The notes: generated by a model not told the origin, from the sequence alone. 64,000 nucleotides of DNA from Dipetalonema caudispina (GCA_013365325.1 JABVXV010000186.1:1-64000); one strand, 5' to 3'; shown: positions 48,808-61,342, counted from the first letter of the stretch. Program-made: numbers and translations.

Positions 48808-51800
48808 TCAACACTTGCGGTTAATTTTCTTTATTCTTACAGTAGAGCAGTAGGGTATTTTAATAATTTCATTGCACAAATGAAATTTGTATGTACCGCC
48901 AAAGAAGGACTGACGATCCGGTTCCGATGACGAATTTTGTTGCTGGAAATAGTAATATCCGCGCGGCATGAAGCAACCACAGCGGCGAGGAGCCTGGTTT
49001 TGTCTCCAGTCCATCAAAAGTCCAATAGTTCTTCTCGATACCGGTTTGTGAACGTCCGTATCAAATTGTTGATGGATCATGAACCAGCATCGAACACAAT
49101 AGTAGAGCAAACAAGGGAGCTCAGGACACAAATAAACGCCAATATCTTCGTGGCATATCTCACACCATACGTTATCGAGCACATACGGTCTCATTTCCAA
49201 CTAAAAGTTATAGCTGTTAAGAAAAAAATTGAATACACTATTGAATGCTTGTGTATCTTCCTAAATATTACAGAATGAAGAGAGAACGGCTGTGATATGG
49301 TAATAATAAAACTTGGTGCAACATAGTCTTGAAACTTTAAGAAAAGTCTATCTCGACGAACTGCGGCAAAACAATCTAAGTCATTGAGAGTTTTAGCAAT
49401 GCATGCGATGAACGGAATAGAAAAACCATTAAGGATACATCAGAAAACGCTAAATAATCAGGCAACGCTACTTATAACAGCCGTTTTTCTCATTACTTTC
49501 AAAACTGGTGTTTGATGATATCTAATGTATGAGCAAAAGTGACAAATGCACAAAACCTGAGCAAAAAGGGAAACTTACGATTCGTCGCTCTTTAAGTGTA
49601 AATAATGTGAAGCGACGCATTGCAACGGCTACAAGGTACGATTCCCGACTCCCGAAGACCACTCGTGCTGATCTTCTTGGGTAATTCGTACCAGGTTCCA
49701 CTTCTAACGTCACTTCAACTACATTATTGATCACCTGTTGGAAGAGCTGTGCCAATTCCACTATAAGTTCATTAAGATTCAATAACATTTATATAATATA
49801 CAATTAGTACCATACGAATGATTACAAAGCATTACACAACCTTCTTGATGTTTACGAATATTTCCGATTTTAGCACATTAGCATAGCATCTACCAAATAA
49901 AAGGAAAGAAAAAGCTACTTACTCGCTCGCTGTGCGCGGGATACCACCAACGAAAATGGCGTACCGCTCAACAAATGGTGTAAGAGATACCAGAGAACAC
50001 CGCAAACAGCTCAAACTCCAAGGTCTCACTTGCACCTATTATACATATTAAAAAAGAACTTCAACATCTTCAACCTATCTTTCAATCAATTATGAACGAG
50101 TCACTCCATCAGTCAGCTTCATCTAGAAAAGTTGGGGAACTGAAATTCTTTAGATATGCAACCTAACCTTCGAGAGCACCATTTGTAAAACGACGAACAT
50201 TTGATTCACAATTTTCTGGAAAAATAATTCATATCTTCTCGACAATATTGTTTCATAAAGATAAGTGTAAAATTTCGTATTTTTCATTCAAATACCTAAT
50301 TCGATGAATCACAGAATGATATTATATAATATATATATTTTATATATGGTAAAATTCGTAGCAATTCCTCTTGTACAATAAAATCGTTAGCACACCAACA
50401 CGAAAATTTGAGAAAAATCTTTACTGAATGAGCCATAATTCCGCACTACTTCTATTAATAAAGTGTGGAACAATTCTACATTCAATCCCAAGTATATTAA
50501 GTCTGCAGCTGAAGTCGCGATAAAAGCAAGTTCCATACTGTAAGATGCCATGTCTTTGACTTTTTTTTTAAGTTACATTAGACAAATCATCTGATAACAT
50601 CTATAAACAGGGGCGGATATCAAGTAATGTGCTTTGCAGTTGGTTATCTAGAATATTTTATTGAAAATCCTAAAACTGTCATGCATAGTACCAAAATTTT
50701 GCTCTAGAAATTTTGAAAAGGAATAAGTGGAGAAGCGATTTTTGAATATTCATAGCAAGGTACATTATTGTAACTCATTACCCCTAGGAATAAACTGCGA
50801 TAATATGGGAAAATGATCTAGACTGAAGCCTCATGGTAAAGGATCTCATCTCTGTGGTCTCATAGAAGCAGTTCGGTTCCACGTGAAAAAACAAATTTTG
50901 CTGTTGGCCGTGGTCTGTTTAGAAATATTTCAAGTCTGCTAATATTTAGGTGAAAAATACGAAAGCTCAAAATTACGACCACATGAAGTATTCCTTATTT
51001 TTTGCACTGAAAAACGGATGTTATTGCCGATAAAAGAATAGTCATTGGTGACAAAGATCGATCACGATGCAGGAAAATATAATATTGAGTCAAACTCTTA
51101 AGAATAGCGACAATAGCGAAAATTCTTATACACTGAACTAACCGTTTTGATTTCCGTATCACCGTCCTTCATATCAATAAGCAGTTTGCCCTGCTTCACA
51201 TCGCTCGCTTTAATAAGTCGACGTACCGCAGCTCATGGTCGAATATGACAAACGCAAATCCTGAAATATTTGTTTTAAAATCTGCTCATTAGCTTCTTCT
51301 GTTTATGCTTGTAATTCCATCAGCTTTTCCTAATGCTAGAAAACTGTTTCGTAAATAAATGGAACTAATCTACATAATCTTATCCACACAACAGCTTCAT
51401 CAATTTTACAAAAAAAATGTAATGAATAAAACTGTTTTATAAAATGAACCATTTGGTGGAGCCAAGATGTTACAGCATTCACGATGTGGTCAATCGACAA
51501 TGTTCTTGCCATATTGTTCGAGAAATGTGGAAATTATATCTAAAAGTTTAATGGCTGTCCATTAAAATTTAAAGTCATCGTGTATAAAGCAAATGAAGAA
51601 ATTTGGCTACTTTATATGACAGTAAAAAATATAAGAAACGGCAAAAAAAAAGCGCAAAATTATCGGAATTTTTTGCCTGGATCAATGTTGTAAGGAAGGC
51701 CACCGACGAACACTTTTCTGGAATACGTAGGGAAATCATCAGGTCGTGTTTGTGTCATTTGTTCGACCGAATCGTCATACTCAGGTGTTTCTGAATTAGC

Positions 51801-51840
51801 GAAAACCTTATGAGGTATTGAAATTGGGCGCGGAAAGCTT
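48808..51840 (-). pseudogene. CPEB-family RNA-binding protein, disrupted copy
   Basis: Relatives bind the cytoplasmic polyadenylation element of mRNAs through two RRMs and a ZZ zinc domain. Recognisable exons: 51840(approximate)-51677 with RNP2 (RKVFVGGLPYNI); 51539-51450; 51260-51143 with RNP1 (GFAFVIFDHE); 50035-49923 (VQVRPWSLS, AIFVGGIP, start of RRM2); 49760-49579 (RRSARVVFGSRESYLVAVA); 49200-48808 (MRPYVLDNVWCEICHEDIG and the Cys/His zinc domain, ending VHKPVSRR plus a ~70-residue tail). Lesions: TGA at 51492-51490 where the family has Trp of VDWPH; one base missing near 51225-51236, shifting frame after FDHE; splice phases disagree between 49923 and 49760; the donor after 51677 is GC. 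The N-terminal half was not found. Zinc-domain ligands are intact, so decay is recent or the lesions are assembly errors. Confidence 0.75.
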
Positions 51841-53657
51841 TCATATTATCATGTTCATGCAAAGAATGCAAAATTTACATTAGCATCTGCTACCTGTGTT
51901 ATCTAGGATGTTAAACGTTCAGTATTATCTTACTCTTTTTGCGCTTCATCTCACTACAAATGGTTTTACATCGAATAGAGAGATCACTTATTCGGGCAGG
52001 ATTAGAGAATCCAAAATCGAAATCTTCGACATGTATTTACATCTCAGTCATACTTGAAAGCAATCTAAAGATCATGTGATATTGATGATCTCGTAAAGCT
52101 TATACCTATGGTGAAAATCTTCTAAAAGAAAAATTTCATGGCACTATTTTCGCATCTTATTTCTCATGAAATTGATTTCTAGAAAAAAAAGGTCCACATT
52201 GCTGATTATCACCGTTAATCAAGCGGTCATTTTCATTTCGTTAGTCCAGTACAGTCATGGTGATTGTAATTCTTGGATAACAAAAATTCTCAATATTATC
52301 GTATATCAATAATATTATCCGAATTTAATATCTGGAAGCTTTATCAATCTTTAACTTATATCCCACTAAAAACACATCCTACCTCTCTTTTCCTATTGAT
52401 CATCAATATCTAAACAATCAATTAATTAAAGAAATTAAAAACAGAAAGAAAGTATCCTACTCATGCATTGCAAAATGTTGTTCAAATACTGCAACGAATA
52501 TTGTTTGGATAGAAGTAACGTTTACACGTAAATGAAACAATTAAATGTTAAAATAAATATTATAATATGAAATTTTTGAAATTGAAAAAAAAATTCTTCA
52601 AGAAAACATTTAAAAAAAGAAAGAATGAATTGTAAAAAAAAAAAAAAAAAAAAAACATCAATTACACGTCGTTTCAAGGGATATTTGAAATTTACACGTA
52701 ATCTTTATCCATTCCAGATAAATACCGTTTGCTTTATTGATAAAAATGCGTGCTTAGCTAACAAATACGTGTATTATGGGAAATTTTCTTTCCTACACCC
52801 CCTTCCCCAATATATCATGAAAATATAAACATGTTTGATTGATTGATTTGAATGTCGAGACAGTATGAGAAACTGTATGGTGTGAAATTGCAACACATTT
52901 TGGGGGATTTCTTTTTTTCATTGAATTATGTAATTTAAATTTTCGAATCAGGTCAAATTAAGAAACTTGGTCTACTGATCAGGTCGACTTGGGAACACTT
53001 GATCTTGAAGCTATAACGACATCATTGGGATCCTAAACTTCTCGCTTTTCCGGTTTGTCATACTAAACAAGTTCCCGCTATTTTCGCCTAGTTTATATAA
53101 TTCAACTCGACCTAATCCACTTCTAATCAATCGCGGACCCCACGTGACAACTCCGACTGATTATAGGGAAGATTTCCTTTCACTTTTTTGTTTGTTCTAA
53201 ATGCTGATTAAACCATTTCACCGTTGGTAGGATTTTACTTAACACCATAATGATCAAAGCTACCATGGCATAGAAACAACACATATCAGTAATGATACCG
53301 GAAAGATTACATCAATTTAAAAATGAAACTGTAGTTCTACAAATACACGAAAATAAACGGTATAGGTAAGAAGAAAAAGAACCCGATGAGGTTGTTTTGC
53401 CAAGTTTTCAAGGGATTTATCCAAACTGGAAGATCCAGAAGATTCCCGGTCAAATCCGTTCGGAAAGGCTAAAGGATGATTACATGGAGATAAACAAAGA
53501 AGGAGAGGGATAAAGGGTTCAGATTAGTGAAAATTCTGGACTTTTAACATAAATAATAAAACTATTCCTTCATACAGAGCTAGTAGTGACACCGTACATT
53601 AATGGTTAAGATTACAAAAATAATATTGATGACAGACAATAATTGAAAATTCTGAAA
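51841..53657. other. Flank of the CPEB-like locus, no supported exon
   Basis: Upstream exons of the CPEB-like locus would lie here on the minus strand, but I could not recognise any. The stretch 52930-53160 is GC-richer than average, with two related TCAGGTC blocks (52949, 52978), yet no open frame with splice borders emerged. Confidence 0.4.
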
Positions 53658-55575
53658 TCAATTTGCTTTTCCAGTCAAACCATTGTGGAACGTGTGAGAT
53701 TCGGAACCACCATGTCCATAACCTTTCGGTCCAAAAAGTGCGCCGTAACAATGATTGCAGTATGGCTTGCCTTGACGCTGAAAAAAGGATCAGCAAAGAT
53801 TTCGCAACTATACAATGTCAAGTTAAATTTAACAAGGAAAGCAAACTATTTCAAAAGTACGAAAACCTTCCAATTATTCAACAATAACCTCTATTCAACT
53901 GCATTTTTTGAATGGATCAATGAACGAAACAATTTTCAGAATTTCTCAAACATAGTTCGAACCCATTTTAAAAATCCTCGTCTAATACGCCGCTTTTTTC
54001 CTGTTCATTCTATCTTCTACTAAATCACTATTTTAACCTAACATTTGAAGATCCATCCCAATCCTTCCTAATCCTATTTTTAAAATTTCAATTACCACCC
54101 TTTCACTCCTCTTTCCGCTTCAGCTGTTCGTTACTGTAACGATCACCTAACAATGGTATCTCCATTTCTCTTCCCATCACAAACTCATCAGGTGGAAATG
54201 CAACCTCAACCTAATCATAACTTTTTATTTTAGTTAAAATCAATTTGATGATTGTCTCTTAATTAACAATTTTAAAACCAGAGCATAATGGAAAATCCAA
54301 TAGATAGCAGTACAGATCAAAACCCCTAAAAATTTCGGAAATTTCAAGTAATGGTAAAGCAATAAAAATTAAACAACGAATTACTGTTGTAAACGTAAAC
54401 ATCTGTGCGACCAAGAAAAAAAAAACAAAGCATTACGTTTGACATTATTCTCCATTTTAAGATATCGCGACAACATTCGTTTTGAAATATTAGGAAGAGT
54501 TCTTTTATACCACAGCATTGGATAGGGCCATTTATCAGAACTATCTCAATGATGACTTGATCGCATTAAGTCAAATCAAGTCATGTCTAAAATTAATTCT
54601 TTTCCTATGTGGTACTAAGATTTCTCCCTCATTTAAAGTCGGAAAAAGGACATTTAGTGACGAATCAACAACAAACAACCTAACAAACAGGGTGCACTAA
54701 GAAAGTGAAGCGCAAATCAGTCTTACAATCTCCAGAATTAGCAATAAGAGCACTGATTACGGTGTTCTTAAAAAGGGTAAATACAGAAATGTGGCAAATC
54801 AATAAATATATAAACAGACAAAAATATATCTTTCAATGGTCTAAAACCATGTAATATGTGTAAATCTAGTAAACTTTTGAAAAACCGCTCCGTGAATTAT
54901 GATAAAAACAAAACACCTGAAATGTTGAGTTTAGTAGAGAAAAAGGAACATCAGAAAGTTCAAAAAAAGGAAATGAAGTTTAAAAGAAATCATTCATATA
55001 GACGTACTTCGGAATGGTTACCAGCTGTCAGCGTTTTTCGGCAATTTTCATTTTCACAACGCAAGCATGGACGATGCCAATCCTTCCCAATCGACGAAAC
55101 ACGTTCAGCTGAAACGATTCATTTTCTTGTTTCAAGTACCTTCAACCATAAACTTGAAACAGTGATCTACTAACTAGACCCAATCCCAACTTAAATATTT
55201 CTACCCGACATGACCCAAAGTTACGGAAGATTCTGGAGCTATCATCACCGTAAATTTAAACAATAATATGATTTGTTCAATGGAAGAATCTGTTCAGAAC
55301 GAATTAGCTCCAAAAGAAAGAAGAGAATCAGTAATCGACATGAAGGGAAATATTTGTCATTCACACAACGTATTCCCGTCTAAATTTACAAATCCTTAGA
55401 GCCCTTTCAATCCGGAAACTGGTACGATCCGATTACTCCGGTGATATATGTTAATTGAACAATACGCGGCACAAGGTCTTCTATCAAATCATAATCAAAT
55501 AAATTAATAAAGGTGATGGGAAACCATAATCTTACCGAAGTAAACAGGTTTGTTGCAGCCCGGGCAATTCGGCAT
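53658..55575 (-). CDS. CRIP-type single LIM-domain protein (EXC-9/VALV-1-like)
   Basis: Small cytoplasmic LIM protein; the C. elegans relatives EXC-9 and VALV-1 act in excretory canal and intestinal-rectal valve, a link made from memory. Three exons close in phase: 55575-55536, 55108-55008, 53777-53658, giving 86 aa (family about 77-90). The start [20 protein letters not shown] matches CRIP exactly in layout. Zinc ligands: C4, C7, H25, C28 for the first site; C31, C36, C54, C57 for the second. The usual CxxC between the third and fourth positions is CxxxxC here (C31-ENEN-C36), a two-residue insertion inside an exon. The glycine-rich end [15 protein letters not shown] is the family hallmark after the LIM domain. 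Introns are 427 and 1230 bp. Confidence 0.92.
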
Positions 55576-55731
55576 TTCCGACGCTTCAATCCAAAATATT
55601 ATATACACGCTGGAAATTCAAGTCAATTACATCAATATCAATGATCATACAATTTTCAGTACTAACAGAGGAAAAAACTGCCAGATACGAACGCTACTTA
55701 AAACGACCACGGTGAAAATGGCAACTAACAA

Positions 55732-55773
55732 GAGGAGGAGGAGAAGAAGGTGGAGGAGGAGGAAGGGAAGGGG
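55732..55773. repeat. GGA/GAA purine tract
   Basis: Imperfect (GGA)n stretch, all purines apart from one T. It lies 160 bp upstream of the CRIP start on the other strand. Confidence 0.7.
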
Positions 55774-56236
55774 GGAAAACGGGATATGAGAGGAATAAAA
55801 AAAATATGGATGGGAAAGTCAAGGAAGAAAAAGGTATTGATTTTTTTACTTGTGTAGGGGAGCGGTTCAATCAATAAAAATCAGAATTGCGGAAAATTTA
55901 CCCGGACTTCAAACTTCTTGCTACCGGTTAGAACAATTAAAAAGTGGTTTTCTGTCTTTTTCTTTCCTATTTAGCATAAAATTAATCTTAATCCTTTAAA
56001 TAAAAATATATTTTGCGGAATTATCATTGTATATTAAAAAGAAACGATAAAAACTTTTCTTTTTCCCCAAAGTAACCATAGCGGAATTAGCTGATAAGGT
56101 AAAATGGAAAGAGATGGAGAGGAAAAGATACGAATTTAGTCGAGATTTGTTGAGTGAAAATGAAATGAAAGAAGACGACGAACGTCGGATGGTATAACAG
56201 CCGGGAAATAGAGATGATAAACGAAGAAGGAAGAAA

Positions 56237-56284
56237 AGGAGGAGGAGGAGGAGGAGGAGGAAGAGGAGAAGGGGAGGAAAAAAA
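56237..56284. repeat. (GGA)n purine tract
   Basis: Contains about eight perfect GGA steps flanked by GAA/AAG purine sequence. Confidence 0.75.
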
Positions 56285-56384
56285 AATGTAATAAGGAAAA
56301 GTACCAGCAGCGGTAGCTTTCCATGGAAGCATCTGGTTTTGGTATGAAAATAGAATAAAAAAGTACGACGGAATAAAAAATACA

Positions 56385-56425
56385 GTGGAATAGAATGGAA
56401 TAGAATAGAATAGAATAGAAATAGA
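56385..56425. repeat. (TAGAA)n microsatellite
   Basis: Pentanucleotide TAGAA/TGGAA run of about seven copies, the first ones imperfect. Confidence 0.75.
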
Positions 56426-57123
56426 ATGAAGTTAAAATGGAATAAGAAGGAGAAAAAAGAAAATTGGTCAAACATAGATCAGAGTGGTGAGATTTGATTT
56501 AAAAAAAAAGAAAAAAAAGGAAATTAAATTCTTTTCCTGACTGTATAAATGATTAGAACAGATGATGACAATGTGATAGATAGTACCATCAAGTGATAAT
56601 AAACTTAACTGATCGGATCAAATCAAATCCACTAATCCATGAATGCAATACGCACGTGTAAATAGACGAAGACATATTATATGTCATTCATTTCAGTTAT
56701 TCTTGTTATATTATATATCATATGGTATATCTATCATTTGCACGTATATATCAAAAATTATCACGTACAGGACAATATATCACATTTACACGTACACGTA
56801 AAGAATCAAACGAGGGTTATCACGTATAAATCGTATGTAGCAGAAATCCCCAAGAATTCCTACTATTATTGAATGGTTAAGGTAATGCTAATGATATTCA
56901 ACGATCAATTACAATACATCTAATTATTTAAGGAATTAATTAAGGAACAAACTATATCTCTATGAATATCAATTGTTAGATTAAAAGAATTAATAGATGG
57001 AAAATAAATTTGAAATAATGAATCGTTTACGAACAAGCATTTCTTATTTACGAATAACATGGATCAAATCTAATATGACAACAAATAAATTAGATAGAAA
57101 AGAATTAATCCTTGTTCTTGTCG

Positions 57124-57160
57124 ATCTGTACGGATGTACGGATCTGTACGGATGTCTGTA
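57124..57160. repeat. Short GTACGGAT-type repeat
   Basis: Three copies of GTACGGAT separated by GT or CT. They create an artificial peptide repeat (DLYGCTDLYGC) in an overlapping frame that I do not accept as coding. Confidence 0.7.
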
Positions 57161-58071
57161 TTATCCGATCATGCAATCGATTAAGTGGAAATGTGCAAAA
57201 GGATATATAAACTATTCCTTTTCTTAATTAGATACGACTATTTGCGACAAATGAACACGTGCGCATTGTGTTTGAATGATGTATGTCAGCTGAAAAATGA
57301 TCAAAGTAGAATAACGGAAATCTCGTCGTTCTCTCTTAATTTGATACAACTTTCACTAAATGGTTTATCACAATGAATTAAAAGAAGATTGGCAAATAAT
57401 TGGTGAGGGTATTAATTGAGATATTAATCAATAACAGTGGCAGATAATTTAATGATCAAAATATCATTTGATAAGTCGAAAAAATGATACTAAATGAAAG
57501 ACAATAAGATGATAAATTAAACTACTGCAAAGGAAAGTTAATATATAATGTTGATAACATTAAAACATGGAGTATCTATTAACCGGAAATAGACGTATGC
57601 AAATTTTTACACCGTAATATAATGTTATTACAAAATTATAGGAATTACATGCTTTCATATAGATAACCACAGTATCCTTTCTTCACCGTTTTCCGGTATG
57701 AATCAATTAATCAACATGTCGTACTTCATATTTCAATATTTGAGCTCAATACAAAAATTCTAGGCATGATTCAGGAAATCAGAGAAAGAGGACAAAATGA
57801 GATAATGTTAGGAAAAGATGGAAACAAAAACGGTATGCTATTAATCAATGGAATAAAGGAAGCTGCCAGGAATATAAATAATAGCATAAACAGTATATGA
57901 ATGAACAATGGAAAGTGAAAATCATAACAATTTAAAGTCCTAAAAGTCAAAGGCCAAGTTAGATTTTCAAAATTTTTCACATTCATATAAATAAACAAGT
58001 GATTATGGAATAATAAAAGAGTTCACAATATGAAAGCTTCCCATCTTTTATCAATTTTATCATTCATAGAT

Positions 58072-58120
58072 AATAACAATAACAATAACAATGATAATAA
58101 TAATAATGGTAACAATAACA

Positions 58121-58152
<32 letters not shown>

Positions 58153-58199
58153 GATAATAATGATAGTAATGATAATAGTGACAATAATAATAATAATTA
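58072..58199. repeat. (AAT/AAC/GAT)n compound array
   Basis: About 125 bp of trinucleotide and hexanucleotide steps (AATAAC, AATAAT, GATAAT). Confidence 0.85.
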
Positions 58200-58673
58200 G
58201 TCAGTAGAATAATTGTTTTGATGGCTAGAAATTTATTGAGAATGATTAAATAGCATCAAAGCTAAAAATTTCGAAAATTTGCAATTTAATAATTAAAAAA
58301 TAAACGGTGAAATTTAATTTCCTCATTTCTCTTTCATCATCCCCATCTCATCCCACTTTTCCTTCTTCTCGTCGTTGTCAACAAAATTCACAACAGGATA
58401 AAAAAAAAACAATAATATGTTCTCAACGAATTACATCTTAAATCGGTCAAATGATTATCGAAGTACAATAAGAGAATATGAAATGATTAAACTAAAAACT
58501 TATTTGTAATCGATTCCATTAGTATTATTAAAAAAAAAAAAAAAAAAAAAAAAACAAATGAACAAAATAACTATGAAAATTCAAGACAAATTTGATTTGC
58601 ATGTAAGATGCATGCACATAACAAATATGACACAAATGCAAAAATGAGCGCTATTGCCATCACCTGATAAGGA

Positions 58674-58763
58674 GAAGAAAGGAAAGAGAAGAAAAGAGGA
58701 GGAAAAGGAGGAAGAGGAGGAGAAGAGGAGGAAGAGGAGGAGGAGGAGAGAGAGGAGGGAGAA
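58674..58763. repeat. Long GGA/GAA purine tract
   Basis: About 90 bases made only of A and G apart from rare interruptions, followed 35 bp later by T23 (58800-58823). Such homopurine mirror-like tracts can form triplex DNA. Confidence 0.8.
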
Positions 58764-58870
58764 ATGTTTTCTAAGGCAATGCCTTTTCCTCAATTTTTCT
58801 TTTTTTTTTTTTTTTTTTTTTTTAAATTCAATAAATGTCCAATATTGTTCGAAGAAATGAGGACAATACG

Positions 58871-58952
58871 GCAACAACAACAACAACAAAATAATAATCA
58901 TAATAATAATAATGAAAATGATAACAATCACAACAACAACAACAATAATATC
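58871..58952. repeat. (CAA/AAT)n compound array
   Basis: Trinucleotide steps CAA, AAT and AAC in succession, imperfect. Confidence 0.75.
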
Positions 58953-60367
58953 AACTTTTCAAATCATTATATAGATGAGGTTTTTTTTTCTTTTTTTTTT
59001 TTTAACGATCGTATTGATAATGTTTAGGATAAGATCAATTAAAATACATTTTTAATGATTAAAAAGTAAGTACAATATTAAATAAAACGATGATAAAATT
59101 GACAAGTTAATGATAACAGATAACAAATCACTTCTTGGATATTAATTAAATTTTAGATTACAATAGATTTTTTATTAAAAAAAAAAAAAAAAAAAATCAA
59201 TTATTCGATTGATGTTATGAAAATTGTTATTTCAAATAATGGTAAACCAAATCAATGGGACATTTGATATTACGAAAAGTCGGCAAAACGAAAAGATTGA
59301 AGGAAATGGAAGAAATACTGGAAAGAGAGCGGTGTACAATTAATGGATTACGGAGCTGTAAAAAGCCAATCATATATAATGAAAGTTTGTATGGACTAAA
59401 AAAAAAAAAAAAAAAAAAAGCGGAAAGTTATATTCGCATTTCCGGATATAAAATTTCAGTCGCTCTAAAATTTGTTCGCTATCTTTTCTCAACAAATGGA
59501 AATTTCTATATATAACTCTAAATTACTAAATCATTTTGAGACATTTCTAAATGTGGCCAAAAAAAAAAGAAAAAAAGAATGCTATTTCGATATTGATATC
59601 AAGTAATATTAATAAAAAAGGAAAAAAAGAATGGGAAAAGATAACAAATGATTAAATTAAATTTGGAGTAACAAAAGAAATGAAAATGAAAGAATTAAAG
59701 ATTGATGAAATGAAATGAATGAAAGGATGTTTAGCGGAAATAGTTTTAAAATTGATGGGAACATTTACACTTCTCAAATTTCCATTTGCCATCCTTTTTA
59801 AGCTCTCTCTGTTCCGAACAGAAAAGATTGGCCTAACATTTCATTTTACTTCTCGTTACTTAAAGTACTGCAAAAACGAACAAAGGTTAAATTAATGCTT
59901 CTCATAAAAATCTCATCAATTTTTTCACTTACTAATCAATCAATTAACAAATTAATTAACCAATGTCATTTTTTTTTTCCTTTTGAAGATAACAAATTTG
60001 TATGCATAAAATAATTTTGAGAGAGGAAGAAAGAGAGAGAGAAAGGGAGAGGGAAAAAAAAGGGAAAGCATGTCAACAATAAAAGAGAAAGTTTAGGAAA
60101 AGAAAAAATGAAATAAGGCAATGAAAAAAAGGAGGAAAAATTAGAAGAGGAAACATCTGGAAATATCGTACCAGGTGGAACCTTTGAGTTTACAAAAATT
60201 AAATGAAACTTTTTTTTATTCCCCTTTTATTCTAAATCGGTTTTTTTGTTTATAAATACCCAAAGGAATAAAGCCAATTTCACATACTTTAGGCATATGT
60301 TATGCCAAATATTATTTATTTAAATTTGACACTTATTTCAAAATTAGTGAACACTACGAAGAAGGCA

Positions 60368-60690
60368 GAAGGATACACGTGACAGTGGAATAAACTTAGT
60401 TATGTGTTAGTAAAGAGTGAAATCAATGTGAAGAAGGTCAAGATAGATGCACGTGAATGTGAGTAAAACTAAAGTGAAGATACACGTTTAAAGTTAGCTT
60501 AATATGAAGATACACGGATAAAGGGATAAAATGAAGATGAATATACGTAGATGAGATAAGTCGAAAATAACCATGATTGTAAGAGGTTTGATACGGAATG
60601 TGATAAATTCAAAATGAGATAAGTAAGCGTAGCAAGTTTGGGATGAAAAGGTGTTAAACGTGGAACGTCTAAGGTGAATATACGTGAACA
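60368..60690. repeat. Degenerate repeats with ATACACGT/ATACGT core
   Basis: At least six loosely related copies of GAAGATACACGT or GAATATACGTG spaced 30-140 bp (near 60371, 60449, 60478, 60508, 60540, 60675). Too diverged to define a clean unit by eye. Confidence 0.4.
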
Positions 60691-61221
60691 TAATAAGATC
60701 GTGATCTAAGGCAATAGAAATATTTGCCAGCTAGAAGCAATCAGAAAATCCTGATAAAATGTCGAGAATGACAATTTTCCGCAGATTTATCATTTCATAG
60801 AAAATCCTCAATCATTTGATTATTTGAGAATTCGAAAACAGAATTCCTGAATAAATATGTAAAAAAATTGAATTCTTAAAATGAAAATTAATTCGTGCTG
60901 TTATTTTTATTATTATCATTATTGTTATTATCATCGTTATTCCTATTATTATCAGTGCTATTACACTATGACAATAAAGAATAGTGTATGAGTGAAATTT
61001 TGAATATATTTTTAATGCAAATGATAAGGTAACAGTTGTTGAGGAAGTATGCAATTAATGAGCAAGTTAAACTGTTGATTACAAACGAGGTCAACGATCA
61101 TTTTAAATTAATTTACCAATGGAAAAGTTGACAAATGAAAGTGATTGTGAGGAAAATAAATTTTGATTTGTCAAATATCACTGAGACATATATATAAACG
61201 CATATTTATACATATATATAC

Positions 61222-61342
61222 GTACATACATGCACACCACACACACACACCCACATACCCACACACACCCACACACACACATACACACACCCACACACAC
61301 ATACACACACACACAGACATACACATACACATACACACATAG
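61222..61342. repeat. (CA)n / CACACC microsatellite
   Basis: About 120 bp of alternating CA with interspersed CCCACA and ATACACA steps. Gives spurious Cys/Val or Thr/His frames on both strands. Confidence 0.9.

Noticed and set aside
53643..54023. Cys/His-containing plus-strand frames resembling a zinc finger
   Set aside because: They are the antisense shadow of the LIM exon of the CRIP gene, which fits perfectly on the minus strand.
56997..57376. Two overlapping plus-strand frames with a DLYGC repeat
   Set aside because: The repeat comes from the GTACGGAT duplication; no start context, borders or family resemblance support coding.
58581..59027. Open frames on both strands over purine and CAA tracts
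   Set aside because: They are translations of GGA, poly(T) and CAA repeats with no splice borders and no non-repeat coding signal.
59255..59515. 86-codon frame starting MGHLILRKVGKTKRL
   Set aside because: The first half looks plausible, but it runs through an A19 tract as poly-Lys and has no recognisable homology or splice signal.
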